NCBI GenBank assembly: GCA_017302655.1
Contig: JAFLDE010000005.1
Span: 1-64,000 of the forward strand
From: Burkholderiales bacterium
Lineage (GTDB): Bacteria > Pseudomonadota > Gammaproteobacteria > Burkholderiales > Burkholderiaceae_C
DNA length: 64,000 nucleotides
Reading direction: 5' to 3'
Shown: positions 18,974 through 28,618 of the stretch, piece by piece
Numbering within the stretch: position 1 is the stretch's first letter
Layout: every line of letters starts with the position of its first letter
Made by a program: the position numbers and the translations under genes
The notes under the pieces: model-generated
Databases searched by the model: none
What the model was told of the DNA's origin: nothing
Seen by the model: only the letters and a program-made list of their open reading frames with translations

Positions 18974-19593
18974 ATGCCGAACAGCTTCGAGGCATTCAGC
19001 GCGAACTGCAGCGGCGCCGCGAAGCCAGCGAACGGCAGGCCCGCGAAGCGCACGAGGAAGCCCTGCGGCTGGATCGCGAGCGGCGGCAGTTCGAGCTGTC
19101 GGTCGGGCCTGTGACCCGCATCCACGAGACCGCTCGCGCCAAGGTGGAAACCCCACAGCCGCTGCCCGTGCCGCGACAGCGGGAGCGCGACGAACAAGCG
19201 GCCTTTGTGCAAGCCATGTCAGACGAATTCGACGTCGATTCACTGTTGGAGACCGACGAGGAGCTCAGCTTCCGCCGGCCCGGCGTGCCGCCAGCCGCCC
19301 TCCAGAAACTGCGCCGAGGCGGTTGGAGCCTGCAGGCACAGATCGATCTGCACGGCCTGCGTCGCGACGAGGCGCGCGAACAACTCGGGCGGTTCCTGCA
19401 GCAGTGCAGCCTGCGTGGTCTGCGTTGCGTGCGGGTGGTGCACGGCAAGGGCCATGGCTCACCCGGCAAGGAAGGCATCCTGCGCGTCAAGGTGCGTCGC
19501 TGGCTGGTGCAGCGCGAGGAGGTGCTGGCCTTCGTGCAGGCGCGGCCGGCCGAAGGGGGAGCAGGCGCGCTGGTGGTGCTGCTGCAGGGCTGA
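18970..19593 (+). CDS. Smr/MutS2-like endonuclease domain protein
   Basis: This 207-residue protein has an N-terminal charged helical arm (about residues 1-70, rich in Arg/Glu) and a C-terminal Smr domain (about 120-205) with [22 protein letters not shown] and LRVKVRRWL. Stand-alone Smr proteins nick or cleave nucleic acid; some act in ribosome rescue and some in branched DNA processing, and sequence does not say which. The ATG at 18970 overlaps the radC stop, implying coupled translation. It converges on the haemoglobin gene with a 20-base gap. Confidence 0.88.
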   Translation: MNAEQLRGIQRELQRRREASERQAREAHEEALRLDRERRQFELSVGPVTRIHETARAKVETPQPLPVPRQRERDEQAAFVQAMSDEFDVDSLLETDEELSFRRPGVPPAALQKLRRGGWSLQAQIDLHGLRRDEAREQLGRFLQQCSLRGLRCVRVVHGKGHGSPGKEGILRVKVRRWLVQREEVLAFVQARPAEGGAGALVVLLQG

Positions 19594-19613
19594 GCCTACC
19601 GCGCTGCCGCGGC

Positions 19614-19991
19614 TCAGCGGTTCCGCATCCAGTCCGCGGTGTTGAAGAAGGAGGCTTCCAATCGAGCCTGCAACTCGGCTGGCAACTCCTGCTCCTTCAT
19701 GGCTTGTGCCATGCAGGCCAGCCACTGATCGCGTTCACGGATGCCGATGGAGAACGGCAAGTGCCTAGCCCGAAGCCGCGGATGGCCGAAGCGCGCCTCG
19801 TAGTGGCCAGGACCGCCCAGCCAGCCGCAAAGGAACCAAAAGAGCTTGTCGCGGGCGGATTCCAAACTGGGACCATGTACGGCGCGCAGTTCGGCGTAGG
19901 CCGGCTCCAGATCCATCAAGTCGTAGAAGCGATCCACCAGGGCTCTAACGGACGCCTCGCCGCCGAGCCACTCGAACGCGTTGCCACTCAC
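19614..19991 (-). CDS. group II truncated haemoglobin
   Basis: This 125-residue 2-on-2 globin has the group II signatures: FYDLM near helix B, FLCGWLGGPGHYEARFGHPRLRARHLPFSI (His in RARH is the proximal F8 ligand) and the Trp of RDQWLACM (G8). Such proteins bind O2, NO or sulfide at haem in the cytoplasm. I chose the GTG at 19991 because it overlaps the TGA of the upstream ATPase gene (GTGA) and gives the normal length; the frame upstream shows no globin similarity. It is the last gene of the operon with the ATPase and diguanylate cyclase. Confidence 0.9.
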   Translation of the reverse strand: MSGNAFEWLGGEASVRALVDRFYDLMDLEPAYAELRAVHGPSLESARDKLFWFLCGWLGGPGHYEARFGHPRLRARHLPFSIGIRERDQWLACMAQAMKEQELPAELQARLEASFFNTADWMRNR

Positions 19992-20746
19992 GCCAGGAGC
20001 TTGGTCGCCAAGGCCTTGACACCCTGGGCAGCATCGCTTCCAGGCAGCATCTCCAGCAAGAGCTGTCGCTTGAGCACAGCCTGCCGCACGGCCGGGTCGA
20101 TGGCCACCTCGCCCCAAAGCTCCAGCTTGAAGCCTTGGGCGCCGGGTTTGGCTGCCACAAAGCGCGCCAGCACCGCAGACAGTTGGGTGCAGATGGTGCG
20201 CCCTTCCCCAATGCGCCCGGCTTGGTTGACCACCAGACCGACACTGCGCCGTTCCTGTTGCGTGGCCAGCACCTTGATGGTGGCGTAGGCGTCGGTCAGC
20301 GATGTGGGTTCCGGCGTAGCGACCACCAGCACGTCTTGCGCCAGGCTCACGGAATAGAGCACGACATCGGAAATGCCGGCGCCGGTGTCGATCAACACCC
20401 AGTCATAACGGGGCGCCACCTGCTCGATGATGCGCAGCAGGCGCTCGCGCACCTCGGGCGTGAGGCGCGAGTACTCGACCATGCCGGATCCAGCCAGCAG
20501 CACATTGAACCCGCCAGGCGCGGGCACGATGGCCTGTTCCAGCGTGCATTTGTCGGTGAAAACGTCATGCAGCGTGAGCTTGGGGTGCAGGTTCAGCACC
20601 ACGTCCAGGTTGGCCAGGCCCAGATCGGCATCAAGCACCAGCACCTTCTGCCCGCGCGCCGCCAGCGCGCAGGCCAGATTGGCGGTGACGAAGGTCTTTC
20701 CGACCCCGCCCTTGCCGCTGGTGATGGCCAGGGTTCTCGCCGTCAT
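19988..20746 (-). CDS. MinD/ParA-like (FlhG-like) ATPase
   Basis: This 252-residue SIMIBI ATPase has the deviant Walker A SGKGGVGKT at residues 10-18, a switch region with DADLGLANLD, and VLIDTGAGI as Walker B-like strand. Relatives are MinD, ParA and FlhG/FleN, which position division sites, plasmids or flagella. It lacks a clear MinD-type C-terminal amphipathic helix (ending KALATKLLA). Together with the adjacent chemotaxis genes, an FlhG-like role is plausible but not proven. It is flanked by stop/start overlaps on both sides (ATGA with the cyclase, GTGA with the globin). Confidence 0.82.
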   Translation of the reverse strand: MTARTLAITSGKGGVGKTFVTANLACALAARGQKVLVLDADLGLANLDVVLNLHPKLTLHDVFTDKCTLEQAIVPAPGGFNVLLAGSGMVEYSRLTPEVRERLLRIIEQVAPRYDWVLIDTGAGISDVVLYSVSLAQDVLVVATPEPTSLTDAYATIKVLATQQERRSVGLVVNQAGRIGEGRTICTQLSAVLARFVAAKPGAQGFKLELWGEVAIDPAVRQAVLKRQLLLEMLPGSDAAQGVKALATKLLA

Positions 20747-21471
20747 GTCGGCTGGTCCTCTTGAAGTTGGCTCGCAAAGAGCAGGCTCTTCTCGTCGGCG
20801 CTGACCACCGAGTCGACTTGCGGCTCGAAGCAGGCGCGGTTGCGCCCTTCAGCCTTGGCGCGGTAGAGCTGGCGGTCGGCACGCTCCATCCAAAGCAGCG
20901 GCGAAGACCGCACCCACTGAGGCGCATAAGCGCCCCCAAGGCTGACAGTGACGCTCAGCACCACGCCATGACTTACCGCGATGGACAAAGCCTCCACGCT
21001 TGAACGCACCCGCTCAGCCACCGTGGGACCAAAACTGCTTGGACAGTTCGGCAGCACGACTGCGAATTCCTCGCCACCTGTTCGCGCTACGGTGTCCATG
21101 GGCCGCACCGCTTGCTGGATGGCCTCGGCCACGGTGCGGATGACCACGTCGCCGGCTGCATGACCGTGGCTGTCGTTGACCTTCTTGAAGTGATCGATGT
21201 CCAGCACCAGAAGCAGCGCCGGCTCACCCGCGCGTGCCACCCGATCGATTTCACGCTCCAACGCCATCTCGAAGCTGCGCCGATTCACCAAGCCGGTGAG
21301 CGGGTCGCGGCTGGTGAGGTCAGCCAGCGCATCAATGATGCCTTGGAGCCATCGCACGCTGTACGGTTCAGCATCAGGCAGGAGCGCACCGGCTTGGTCC
21401 AGCAGCGCCAGCGCATCATCCAGCTTCAACTGGCGCAGGGCGGGAAGCGAACTGGAAGGGGGCGCGGTCAT
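20743..21471 (-). CDS. GGDEF diguanylate cyclase
   Basis: This 242-residue protein has a short helical N-terminus (about residues 1-50) and a GGDEF domain with intact GGEEF and an RxxD inhibitory site (RPMD) placed five residues ahead. It should make c-di-GMP from two GTP and be product-inhibited. No transmembrane or known sensor domain is visible, so input may come from a partner protein. It is the first gene of the minus-strand operon with the ATPase and truncated globin, divergent from cheR across about 120 bases. Confidence 0.9.
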   Translation of the reverse strand: MTAPPSSSLPALRQLKLDDALALLDQAGALLPDAEPYSVRWLQGIIDALADLTSRDPLTGLVNRRSFEMALEREIDRVARAGEPALLLVLDIDHFKKVNDSHGHAAGDVVIRTVAEAIQQAVRPMDTVARTGGEEFAVVLPNCPSSFGPTVAERVRSSVEALSIAVSHGVVLSVTVSLGGAYAPQWVRSSPLLWMERADRQLYRAKAEGRNRACFEPQVDSVVSADEKSLLFASQLQEDQPT

Positions 21472-21593
21472 TGAAATCCAGTCTAGCAGCGCCCCCCAGT
21501 TCGTCCTTCAGGTAGCGCCCTACGTGACGATACCGAGGGAAGGTGGCCCAAAGCACTCTCACAATGGGTCTAGATGCCTTCCTGTGAGTGCCC

Positions 21594-22418
21594 ATGAGCG
21601 CAGACACCGTTGACCAGGAGTTCTCGTTCACAAACGCTGATTTCGAGCGTGTGCGCAAACTCATTTACGGGCATGCGGGTATCAGCCTGCATGAAGGCAA
21701 GAAGGCCATGGTGTATTCGAGGCTGTCCCGCCGCCTGCGTGACACACCCTACCGGGCCTTCGCTCCGTATCTGGATGCACTGGAACGCGGGCCGGCCGAT
21801 GCGCCGGAATGGCAGGAGTTCGTCAACTGCCTGACCACCAACCTTACTTCGTTCTTTCGCGAGGAGCACCATTTCCACGCCTTGGCCGAGGAACTGAAAC
21901 CCTTTCAGGGCAAAGCGGTGCGCATCTGGTGCTGTGCGGCTTCAACGGGCGAAGAACCCTACTCCATCGCCATGATCTGCCACGAGAGCCTGCGCTCCAT
22001 GTCCCAGGTCGGGCTGGTCTGTTCAGACATCGACACCCAGGTTTTGGCCACGGCCAAGCGTGGCGTTTATGCCGCGGACTCGCGAGGCCTGAGCGCGGAA
22101 CGCCTCCGCCACTTCTTCATGCGCGGCACCGGCGCCAATGCAGGCCGTATCCGCTTCAAGCCCGAACTGGCCAAGGGCATTGACTTCCGGCCATTGAACC
22201 TGATGCACGACCGGTGGAATCTCGGTGACCCCTTCCACATGGTGTTCTGCCGCAACGTCATGATCTACTTCGACGGCCCCACCCAGCGAAAGGTGCTGGA
22301 ACGCATTCACCGAGTCATGCAGCCCAAGGGGCTGCTCTTCGTCGGCCATTCGGAGAACTTCACCGAAGCCAAGGACCTGTTCCGCCTGCGCGGCAAAACC
22401 ATTTACGAGCGAGTCTGA
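21594..22418 (+). CDS. cheR: chemotaxis protein methyltransferase CheR
   Basis: This 274-residue enzyme uses SAM to methylate glutamates on chemoreceptors. The N-terminal helical domain (about residues 10-75) precedes the methyltransferase domain with LTTNLTSFFREEHHF, WCCAASTGEEPYSIAM (SAM loop) and FCRNVMIYFD. Start ATG at 21594; a GTG two codons upstream is possible. It leads a cheR-cheD-cheB set transcribed together. Confidence 0.96.
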   Translation: MSADTVDQEFSFTNADFERVRKLIYGHAGISLHEGKKAMVYSRLSRRLRDTPYRAFAPYLDALERGPADAPEWQEFVNCLTTNLTSFFREEHHFHALAEELKPFQGKAVRIWCCAASTGEEPYSIAMICHESLRSMSQVGLVCSDIDTQVLATAKRGVYAADSRGLSAERLRHFFMRGTGANAGRIRFKPELAKGIDFRPLNLMHDRWNLGDPFHMVFCRNVMIYFDGPTQRKVLERIHRVMQPKGLLFVGHSENFTEAKDLFRLRGKTIYERV

Positions 22419-23087
22419 ATGAACACCGTCAGCCCAGCTGCCGCCGGCGCGTCTGCCCTGGGCGGTGGCGCCGCCGCCAATGCATGGCTCAGCCGACTCA
22501 AAGGTCAGGCACGCAAGAACGGCGAAGCCTCGTTCTTCTTCTACGACTCTCACTTCAAGGCGCCAGCCGTGAAGGTGCTACCCGGCGAGTACTTCGTGGA
22601 CACGGAGGACCTGTTGATCCAGACAACCCTGGGCTCCTGCATCGCCGCCTGCCTGTGGGATCGCACGGCAAATGTGGGCGGGCTCAATCACTTCATGCTC
22701 CCTGAGGGCAATGGCGAGTCGGGCCGCTACGGCCTGTTCGCAATGGAGTTGCTGATCAACGAAATGCTCAAGAAAGGCGCCAGCAAGAGCCGGATGGAAG
22801 CCAAGGTCTTCGGGGGCGGGGCAGTCATCTCGGGCATGAGCAGCCTCAATGTCGGCGAGCGCAACACCAACTTCGTGCTCGACTTTCTGAAAACGGAGCG
22901 CATTCCGGTGGTGAGCAAGGACGTCATGGACGTGTACCCGCGCAAGGTTTGCTATCTGCCGCGCAGCGGTAAGGCGATGGTCAAGCGTCTGGCGGCCGCG
23001 AGCGATGCCCTGCTTCAGCAGGATCGCAGCGCCGTGCAGAAGGTGGTCCCGGTGGCCAGCAACGGTGGTTCGATCGATTTGTTCTGA
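22419..23087 (+). CDS. cheD: chemoreceptor glutamine deamidase CheD
   Basis: This 222-residue protein deamidates receptor glutamines. The catalytic Cys ([13 protein letters not shown]) and His ([11 protein letters not shown]) are present, as is the C-terminal [15 protein letters not shown] segment. An N-terminal Ala/Gly-rich extension of about 30 residues precedes the core. Its ATG directly follows the cheR stop with no gap. Confidence 0.94.
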   Translation: MNTVSPAAAGASALGGGAAANAWLSRLKGQARKNGEASFFFYDSHFKAPAVKVLPGEYFVDTEDLLIQTTLGSCIAACLWDRTANVGGLNHFMLPEGNGESGRYGLFAMELLINEMLKKGASKSRMEAKVFGGGAVISGMSSLNVGERNTNFVLDFLKTERIPVVSKDVMDVYPRKVCYLPRSGKAMVKRLAAASDALLQQDRSAVQKVVPVASNGGSIDLF

Positions 23088-23100
23088 GAGACGCGACAAG

Positions 23101-24177
23101 ATGGCGAAGACCCGTGTGGTGGTGGTGGATGACTCGGCGCTGGTGCGATCCATCCTCACCGAGATCATCAACAAGCAGGCGGACATGACCTGCATCGGCG
23201 CCGCCGCCGATCCACTCATCGCGCGCGAGATGATTCGCGAGCTCAATCCGGACGTGATCACCCTCGACGTAGAGATGCCCCGCATGGACGGCATCGACTT
23301 CCTTTCGCGCCTCATGCGCCTTCGGCCGATGCCAGTGGTGATGGTCAGCACGCTGACCGAGCGTGGTGCTGAGGTGACGATGAAGGCTCTGGAGCTTGGC
23401 GCCGTCGACTTCGTGGCCAAGCCCAAGGTGGGCGTGGCGGATGGCATTCGACAGCTCGCGGTAGACATCACGGACAAGATCCGTGTGGCCGCCAAGGCCC
23501 ATGTGCGCCGCGCGCCGGCCCCTTCGCCGAACGGCGGTGTGGCTGCACCGGCTCCGGTGGTGGCCAATGTGGGTCGGCTTTCCACTGAGAAGATCATTTT
23601 CATTGGCGCCAGCACTGGTGGTACCGAAGCAACCAAAGACGTGCTGATCAATCTGCCGGCCGACTGTCCAGCGGTTTGCATCACGCAGCACATGCCTCCA
23701 GGATTCACGACCAGCTATGCGGCGCGCTTGAACGGGCTGTGCAAGATCAGGGTCAGTGAAGCACGCGACGGCGAACGCATCTTGCCGGGGCACGGCTACC
23801 TGGCTCCGGGCGGCAAGCAGTTCAGCGTCGAGCGCTCGGGTGCCAATTACATCGCGCGCGTGGTGGACGGCGAGCCGGTGAACCGGCACAAGCCATCGGT
23901 CGAGGTACTGTTCAATTCGGCCGCACGGGTGGTAGGCCCCAACGCACTGGGCATCATGCTCACCGGCATGGGCGCCGACGGTGCGCAGGCCATGCGCGCA
24001 ATGCGCGATGCGGGGAGCTTCAATCTCTGCCAGGACGAAGCAAGTTGCGTGGTCTTCGGCATGCCGCGTGAGGCGATTGCCGCCGGGGCGGCGCACGAAG
24101 TGCTGGCTCTTAAGGACATCGCGCCACGCTTGTTGGAAAAACTGCGTGCGTCCGGCGGTTCGCTGAATCGCGTCTAA
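23101..24177 (+). CDS. cheB: chemotaxis response regulator protein-glutamate methylesterase CheB
   Basis: This 358-residue protein has an N-terminal receiver domain ([12 protein letters not shown], phospho-Asp in [10 protein letters not shown], Lys in VAKPK), a linker (about residues 140-160) and a methylesterase domain with the Ser-His-Asp triad in [18 protein letters not shown] and [10 protein letters not shown]. It demethylates receptors when phosphorylated by CheA. It follows cheD by 13 bases. Its TAA overlaps the TAG of the convergent hemW. No cheA, cheW, cheY or receptor gene lies in the window. Confidence 0.96.
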   Translation: MAKTRVVVVDDSALVRSILTEIINKQADMTCIGAAADPLIAREMIRELNPDVITLDVEMPRMDGIDFLSRLMRLRPMPVVMVSTLTERGAEVTMKALELGAVDFVAKPKVGVADGIRQLAVDITDKIRVAAKAHVRRAPAPSPNGGVAAPAPVVANVGRLSTEKIIFIGASTGGTEATKDVLINLPADCPAVCITQHMPPGFTTSYAARLNGLCKIRVSEARDGERILPGHGYLAPGGKQFSVERSGANYIARVVDGEPVNRHKPSVEVLFNSAARVVGPNALGIMLTGMGADGAQAMRAMRDAGSFNLCQDEASCVVFGMPREAIAAGAAHEVLALKDIAPRLLEKLRASGGSLNRV

Positions 24178-25373
24178 AGAAAGAGCTGCTGAAGGTCGGA
24201 GAGGAAGTCGAACCCTTTTGGGCTGGCCTGCAGGCGGGCGGGATCATCCATCAGCAGCCCCTTGGCCAAACCCTGCTCGCGGCCGCGCTGAAGCGCCGAC
24301 AGCGGCAAGCCGGTTCGCTCGGTGAAAAGGCTCAGCGGCACGCCCTCTCGCAAGCGCAAGGCGTTCATCGCGAACTCAAAAGGCAGATCGGCGCGGGCGA
24401 CTTCGTGCTCGTTGCTGATGGCGCTGCCGGTCAGCGCCTGCTGCTGGTATTGGCGAGGCTCACGCCAGCGCACCTGCCTCAGCACACGATGAGGAAAGCT
24501 GAGCTTGCTGTGCGCTCCGGCGCCAATGCCGAGGTAGTCACCAAACTCCCAATAGTTGAGGTTGTGGACGCTGCGCTGAGAGACATCCGCAGCATAGGCA
24601 CTGACTTCGTAGCGCTGCCAACCTGCCTGGCTGGTTCGCTCAGAAATCAGGTCGAGCATCTCAGAAGCAAGATCGGCGTCCGGAACCGCTGGTGGGTTGC
24701 TGAAAAAGCGCGTGTTCGGCTCCAGCGTCAAGTGGTAGAGCGACAAATGGGGCGGCGAAAGTTGCAACAAGGTATCCAGCTCACTCGCTAGCTCTTGCAG
24801 GCTTTGCTGAGGCAGCGCGTACATCAAGTCGACGTTGAAGCGCTCAAAGCAGGCCTTGGCTTCTTCCACGGCGTTGAGCGCTTGATTCGCGTCATGCACG
24901 CGCCCCAGGCGATTCAGCTGCACATCGCTGAAACTCTGCACGCCAATCGACAACCGAGTGACGCCGGCATCGCGGTAGCCGCGAAAACGGTCGCGTTCGA
25001 AGGTCCCGGGGTTGGCTTCCAGCGTGATCTCGCAACCCGCCTCCAACGGCAGGCGGGCTCGCAACTCGCTCAGGCATTGCGCCATTTGTGCCGGGGTGAA
25101 CAGGCTGGGCGTGCCGCCCCCGATGAACACCGACACCACCGGTCTGCCCCATACCAGGGGCAAGGCAGATTCGAGGTCGGCCCTTAGTGCGGCCAAGTAC
25201 TGCTGGGCGCTGTCTTCGTCCAGTCCGCTCGGCCGCTCATGGCTGTTGAAGTCGCAGTACGGGCACTTCCTTAGGCACCAAGGCAAATGCACGTAGAGAG
25301 AGAGCGGCGGCAAGGCGGCAAGTTGCAGCGTGCCAGGCCGCATCAGCTCGCGCAAGCGCTCGCTGCTCACCAC
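24174..25373 (-). CDS. hemW: radical SAM family haem chaperone HemW
   Basis: This 399-residue protein has the HemW-type cluster motif CLRKCPYC followed by DFNSH, then GGGTPSLF and the C-terminal HemW domain. HemW resembles coproporphyrinogen III dehydrogenase HemN but binds and delivers haem; the older label 'oxygen-independent coproporphyrinogen oxidase' is less likely. GTG codons at 25373 and 25370 overlap the rdgB stop, and an ATG at 25343 is also possible. It is the last gene of the kinase-phosphatase-rph-rdgB-hemW operon. Confidence 0.92.
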   Translation of the reverse strand: MVSSERLRELMRPGTLQLAALPPLSLYVHLPWCLRKCPYCDFNSHERPSGLDEDSAQQYLAALRADLESALPLVWGRPVVSVFIGGGTPSLFTPAQMAQCLSELRARLPLEAGCEITLEANPGTFERDRFRGYRDAGVTRLSIGVQSFSDVQLNRLGRVHDANQALNAVEEAKACFERFNVDLMYALPQQSLQELASELDTLLQLSPPHLSLYHLTLEPNTRFFSNPPAVPDADLASEMLDLISERTSQAGWQRYEVSAYAADVSQRSVHNLNYWEFGDYLGIGAGAHSKLSFPHRVLRQVRWREPRQYQQQALTGSAISNEHEVARADLPFEFAMNALRLREGVPLSLFTERTGLPLSALQRGREQGLAKGLLMDDPARLQASPKGFDFLSDLQQLFL

Positions 25374-25978
25374 TGCCAGCGCTCACGTATCGTCGGCAGC
25401 AGTACCCGCATGGCTTGAGCGCGATGGCTGCGTCGGTTCTTTTCGGCTTGCGCCAGCGTGGCCACCGAGCCCTCGCTTTGCTCAACGCCTTGCACGATCG
25501 GGTCGTAACCGAAGCCCCCTTCGCCCCACGCTTCGCGCAACACCCGCAGCGGCCAACGGCCGTGGGCGATCAGGGGCTCAGGATCGGCCGCATGGCGCAA
25601 GGCCACCAGCACGCAGACGAAAGCAGCGCCTCGCTCGTCAATGGAAGCCAAGCGATCCAGCAGCAAAGCATTGTTTGCCATATCGCCTGCTCCTGCCCCG
25701 TGGTCGAGCGCAAAGCGCGAGGAGCGCACGCCTGGCAGGCCTTGCAGCGCGTCGACGCACAGCCCGGAGTCATCGGCAAGCGCCGGCATCCCACTGGCTC
25801 GAGCCGCATGGCGCGCCTTGGCCAACGCGTTCTCGATAAAGGTATCAAAGGGTTCATCGGCCTCGGGGATCGCCAAGTCGCCTTGCGCCAGCAATTCAAT
25901 CCCCGCCGGCTCCAGCAGGGAACGCAATTCGGCGAGCTTCTTGCCGTTGTTCGACGCCAGTAGCAGCCGGTGTTTCAC
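25367..25978 (-). CDS. rdgB: XTP/dITP diphosphatase (non-canonical purine NTP pyrophosphatase)
   Basis: This 203-residue HAM1-family house-cleaning enzyme hydrolyses dITP and XTP to monophosphates, keeping deaminated purines out of DNA and RNA. Visible segments are [41 protein letters not shown] and [10 protein letters not shown]. It begins with GTG at 25978 overlapping the rph stop (GTGA). Confidence 0.94.
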   Translation of the reverse strand: MKHRLLLASNNGKKLAELRSLLEPAGIELLAQGDLAIPEADEPFDTFIENALAKARHAARASGMPALADDSGLCVDALQGLPGVRSSRFALDHGAGAGDMANNALLLDRLASIDERGAAFVCVLVALRHAADPEPLIAHGRWPLRVLREAWGEGGFGYDPIVQGVEQSEGSVATLAQAEKNRRSHRAQAMRVLLPTIRERWQW

Positions 25979-26703
25979 AAGCCTAGCGACGTGCGCTGTG
26001 CCGCGTGCAAGTCGCCGATCCCTCGAGCGGCAAGCGCCAGCAACCGATCCAGGAGTTCGCGCGAGAAGGGCTCGCCCTCAGCCGTCCCCTGCACCTCAAT
26101 GAAACCGCCGGCATCGGTCATGACGACGTTCATGTCGGTGTCACAACTGGAGTCCTCTTCGTAGTTCAAGTCCAGCAATGGCACGCCGCCGGACAGCCCC
26201 ACGGAGACCGCAGCCACCGCATGGCGCAAGGGCCACTCCGTGATGAGCGCGCGCTCCCGCAACCAGGTGCAGGCGTCGTGGGCGGCGACGTAGGCGCCCG
26301 TAATTGCCGCCGTACGTGTGCCACCATCAGCCTGAAGCACGTCACAGTCGATCTGCAGTGTGCGTTCACCGAGCTTGCCAAGGTCGAACACCGCGCGCAG
26401 CGAGCGACCGATGAGGCGCTGGATCTCCTGGGTGCGGCCACTCTGCTTGCCCTTCGCGGCCTCACGGTCGCCCCGCGTGTGGGTTGCACGCGGCAGCATG
26501 CCGTACTCGGCCGTGACCCAACCTGCCCCGCTGCCACGGCGGTGCGGCGGCACGCGCTCCTCCACCGAGGCCGTACACAGCACCTGGGTGTCGCCGAAAC
26601 AGACCAGCACTGACCCTTCCGCGTGGCGGGTGAAGTGGCGTTGTAGGCGGACCGGGCGCAGCGCGTCCTCGCGCCGTCCGTCGGCACGCAATCCTGGGTT
26701 CAT
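25975..26703 (-). CDS. rph: ribonuclease PH
   Basis: This 242-residue phosphorolytic exoribonuclease trims 3' tails of tRNA precursors. Family segments include [65 protein letters not shown] and the final [23 protein letters not shown]. Length is normal, unlike the frameshifted rph of E. coli K-12. ATG at 26703. Confidence 0.96.
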   Translation of the reverse strand: MNPGLRADGRREDALRPVRLQRHFTRHAEGSVLVCFGDTQVLCTASVEERVPPHRRGSGAGWVTAEYGMLPRATHTRGDREAAKGKQSGRTQEIQRLIGRSLRAVFDLGKLGERTLQIDCDVLQADGGTRTAAITGAYVAAHDACTWLRERALITEWPLRHAVAAVSVGLSGGVPLLDLNYEEDSSCDTDMNVVMTDAGGFIEVQGTAEGEPFSRELLDRLLALAARGIGDLHAAQRTSLGL

Positions 26704-26709
26704 GGGGAA

Positions 26710-27621
26710 TCAGCCTTTCTTCTGTGCTACGCGCTTGATGGTGGCGTTGATTTCTTCCACTGCGCGCTCGATCTCATCGTCGTCCAGCTGCACCTTGGGT
26801 TCCACTTGCTCCAGCAAGGCCGATTGGATCGTGGTCGCGAAGGCCGACTCATGCAGACTGCGAGTAGACAGGCCCTCGCTCTCGGGAGCCGGCTCGTCCT
26901 CACCTTCCCACTCAAGTGCCAGCACGGTCACGTTGTCCGACCGAGCGCCTCCCTGCCTCAGGGCAAGTTCCACGAGATCCGGCACGGCATCCGGCAGGTT
27001 TCGAGCTCCGATCATGTCGATGATCGCGCCGTCCTGCACTTGGCTCCAGAGACCATCAGAGCAGAGCATCAAGCGGTCTCCCACCTTGAGGGTCAAAGGA
27101 CCTTGGATATCGATCATGGGTCTGCCTGGGCTGCCAAGACATGTGAACAGCACGTTGCGGTTGACCTTGTCAGCACCGCGACCAAGGGCCTCCTGGAGTT
27201 CGGTGTAGGAATGATCTCGTGTCCGCGCCAGCAGCTCGCTTTCGCGAAGGATGTAAAGCCGTGAATCGCCGCAGTGCGCCCAGTACGCCGCACCGGACTG
27301 GCAGATGCACACCACAACCGTCGTGCGTGGGGTGTCGGCCAATCCTCTTCCCTTGGCGTAAGCCAACAACTCCTGGTGCGCCAGCATCACCGACTCGCGC
27401 AAGAAGGCGCTGGGGTCTGGCAATCTCGGCTTGGCGAGCAACTGGAATCGTGAAGCCAAGGTCTGGAGCGCCAATTGCGCTGCCATTTCTCCCTCTGGAT
27501 GACCGCCCATGCCATCAGCCAAGGCGAACATCACGGCGTCCCGCGTGTAGCAGTAGCCCATGCGGTCTTCGTTCTTCTCTCGACCGCCTTTGCGACTGAC
27601 TTGGAAGACGCCAAACCTCAC
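26710..27621 (-). CDS. PP2C-type serine/threonine protein phosphatase
   Basis: This 303-residue cytoplasmic phosphatase carries the PP2C metal-binding motifs: KNEDRMGYC, FALADGMGGHPEGEMAAQ, YWAHCGDSRLYIL, and LMLCSDGLWSQV with the terminal SDNVTVLALEW. A C-terminal tail of about 60 residues is acidic and then helical. Its GTG start overlaps the stop of the upstream kinase gene (GTGA), so it very likely reverses that kinase's phosphorylation. It is six bases upstream of rph. Confidence 0.92.
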   Translation of the reverse strand: MRFGVFQVSRKGGREKNEDRMGYCYTRDAVMFALADGMGGHPEGEMAAQLALQTLASRFQLLAKPRLPDPSAFLRESVMLAHQELLAYAKGRGLADTPRTTVVVCICQSGAAYWAHCGDSRLYILRESELLARTRDHSYTELQEALGRGADKVNRNVLFTCLGSPGRPMIDIQGPLTLKVGDRLMLCSDGLWSQVQDGAIIDMIGARNLPDAVPDLVELALRQGGARSDNVTVLALEWEGEDEPAPESEGLSTRSLHESAFATTIQSALLEQVEPKVQLDDDEIERAVEEINATIKRVAQKKG

Positions 27622-28586
27622 GCTTTGGCCCCGCTCTTGATATTCTCAAGTTGCATCTTCAGGCGCTCACTGAAACTGAGCTTTGTATAACGCCTTTCGG
27701 TTTCACGGGCCAATTCTTTTTGCAAAGCAAATACTGATTGCGGACGCGCAAGAGGGTCTAGCGCCATGCACCATTCAGCCACTTCGATCAAATTGTCTGA
27801 ATATACGTTTCGCAAACGAGACAGACTCAATGCGAGGCGGTCCTTCTCTTGGCGTTGCGGGGCGTCATTTGGCGGATAACCCTGCATACATGCGTAAATG
27901 CAGGCGCCAATCGCATAAATATCAGTCCACGGCCCCAAGGAGCCATCACGGCGGTACATTTCAGGTGCGGCAAACCCAGGTGTGTACATCGGCCGGATGA
28001 AATTTCCTTCTTTGGAGAGCACCTCTCGAGCGGCACCAAAATCAAGCATCACCGCGCGATTGTCATTGGTGATAAAAATGTTGGCGGGCTTAATGTCCAA
28101 ATGCAGCATCTTGTGCTGATGCACTATCCGCAAGCCTTTCAGAATCTCATCGAATAGCGAGCGGATTGTGGATTCCCTGAAAACCTTGTCGCGCTTCAGG
28201 TCGCGCGCCGTTACGATGAAGTCCTGCAGGGTATCACCCTGCAGATAATTCATCACCATGTAGACGGTTTCGTTCTCACGCAAGAAATTGAGGACAGACA
28301 CCACGGAGGCGTGCGATATCTGCGCCAGCGAACGCCCCTCCTCGAAAAAACTGCGCAAGCCAAGACGATACAAGGGCAGCTTGTCTGGCTTCACACGGGG
28401 CACCAGTTCCCCTGGGCTGCGTTCAGCCAAGCTGGAGGGTAGATACTCCTTGATGGCCACCAAGTGGTGCTCAGGGTCTTCGGCCAGATAAACCACGCCA
28501 AACCCGCCGGCCGCCAGCTTCTTGATGATCTGGTAACCGCCCACCACAGTGCCAGCGGGCAAGGGGGCTGGTTTCGGCTTTGACAT
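27618..28586 (-). CDS. serine/threonine protein kinase (Hanks type)
   Basis: This 322-residue soluble kinase has a glycine-loop region (KLAAGGFGVVYLAED), the VAIKEY lysine, a catalytic loop HLDIKPANIF, DFGAAREV as metal-binding DFG, and APEMY. The usual HRD is HLD, so it is a non-RD kinase, which often means control other than by activation-loop phosphorylation. No transmembrane segment or extracellular sensor follows; it ends in a basic helical tail. G+C falls visibly here (45-48% in several 60-base rows against about 67% in rph), which could mean foreign origin. ATG at 28586; it is divergent from yicC by 32 bases. Confidence 0.9.
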   Translation of the reverse strand: MSKPKPAPLPAGTVVGGYQIIKKLAAGGFGVVYLAEDPEHHLVAIKEYLPSSLAERSPGELVPRVKPDKLPLYRLGLRSFFEEGRSLAQISHASVVSVLNFLRENETVYMVMNYLQGDTLQDFIVTARDLKRDKVFRESTIRSLFDEILKGLRIVHQHKMLHLDIKPANIFITNDNRAVMLDFGAAREVLSKEGNFIRPMYTPGFAAPEMYRRDGSLGPWTDIYAIGACIYACMQGYPPNDAPQRQEKDRLALSLSRLRNVYSDNLIEVAEWCMALDPLARPQSVFALQKELARETERRYTKLSFSERLKMQLENIKSGAKA

Positions 28587-28618
28587 AATGAAGGGTCTAA
28601 GGCAAGCCAGAGAGAATC

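Noticed and set aside
24174-25373. Coproporphyrinogen III dehydrogenase (HemN) label
   Set aside because: The cysteine motif context DFNSH and the small size fit the haem chaperone HemW; HemN is longer at its N-terminus.
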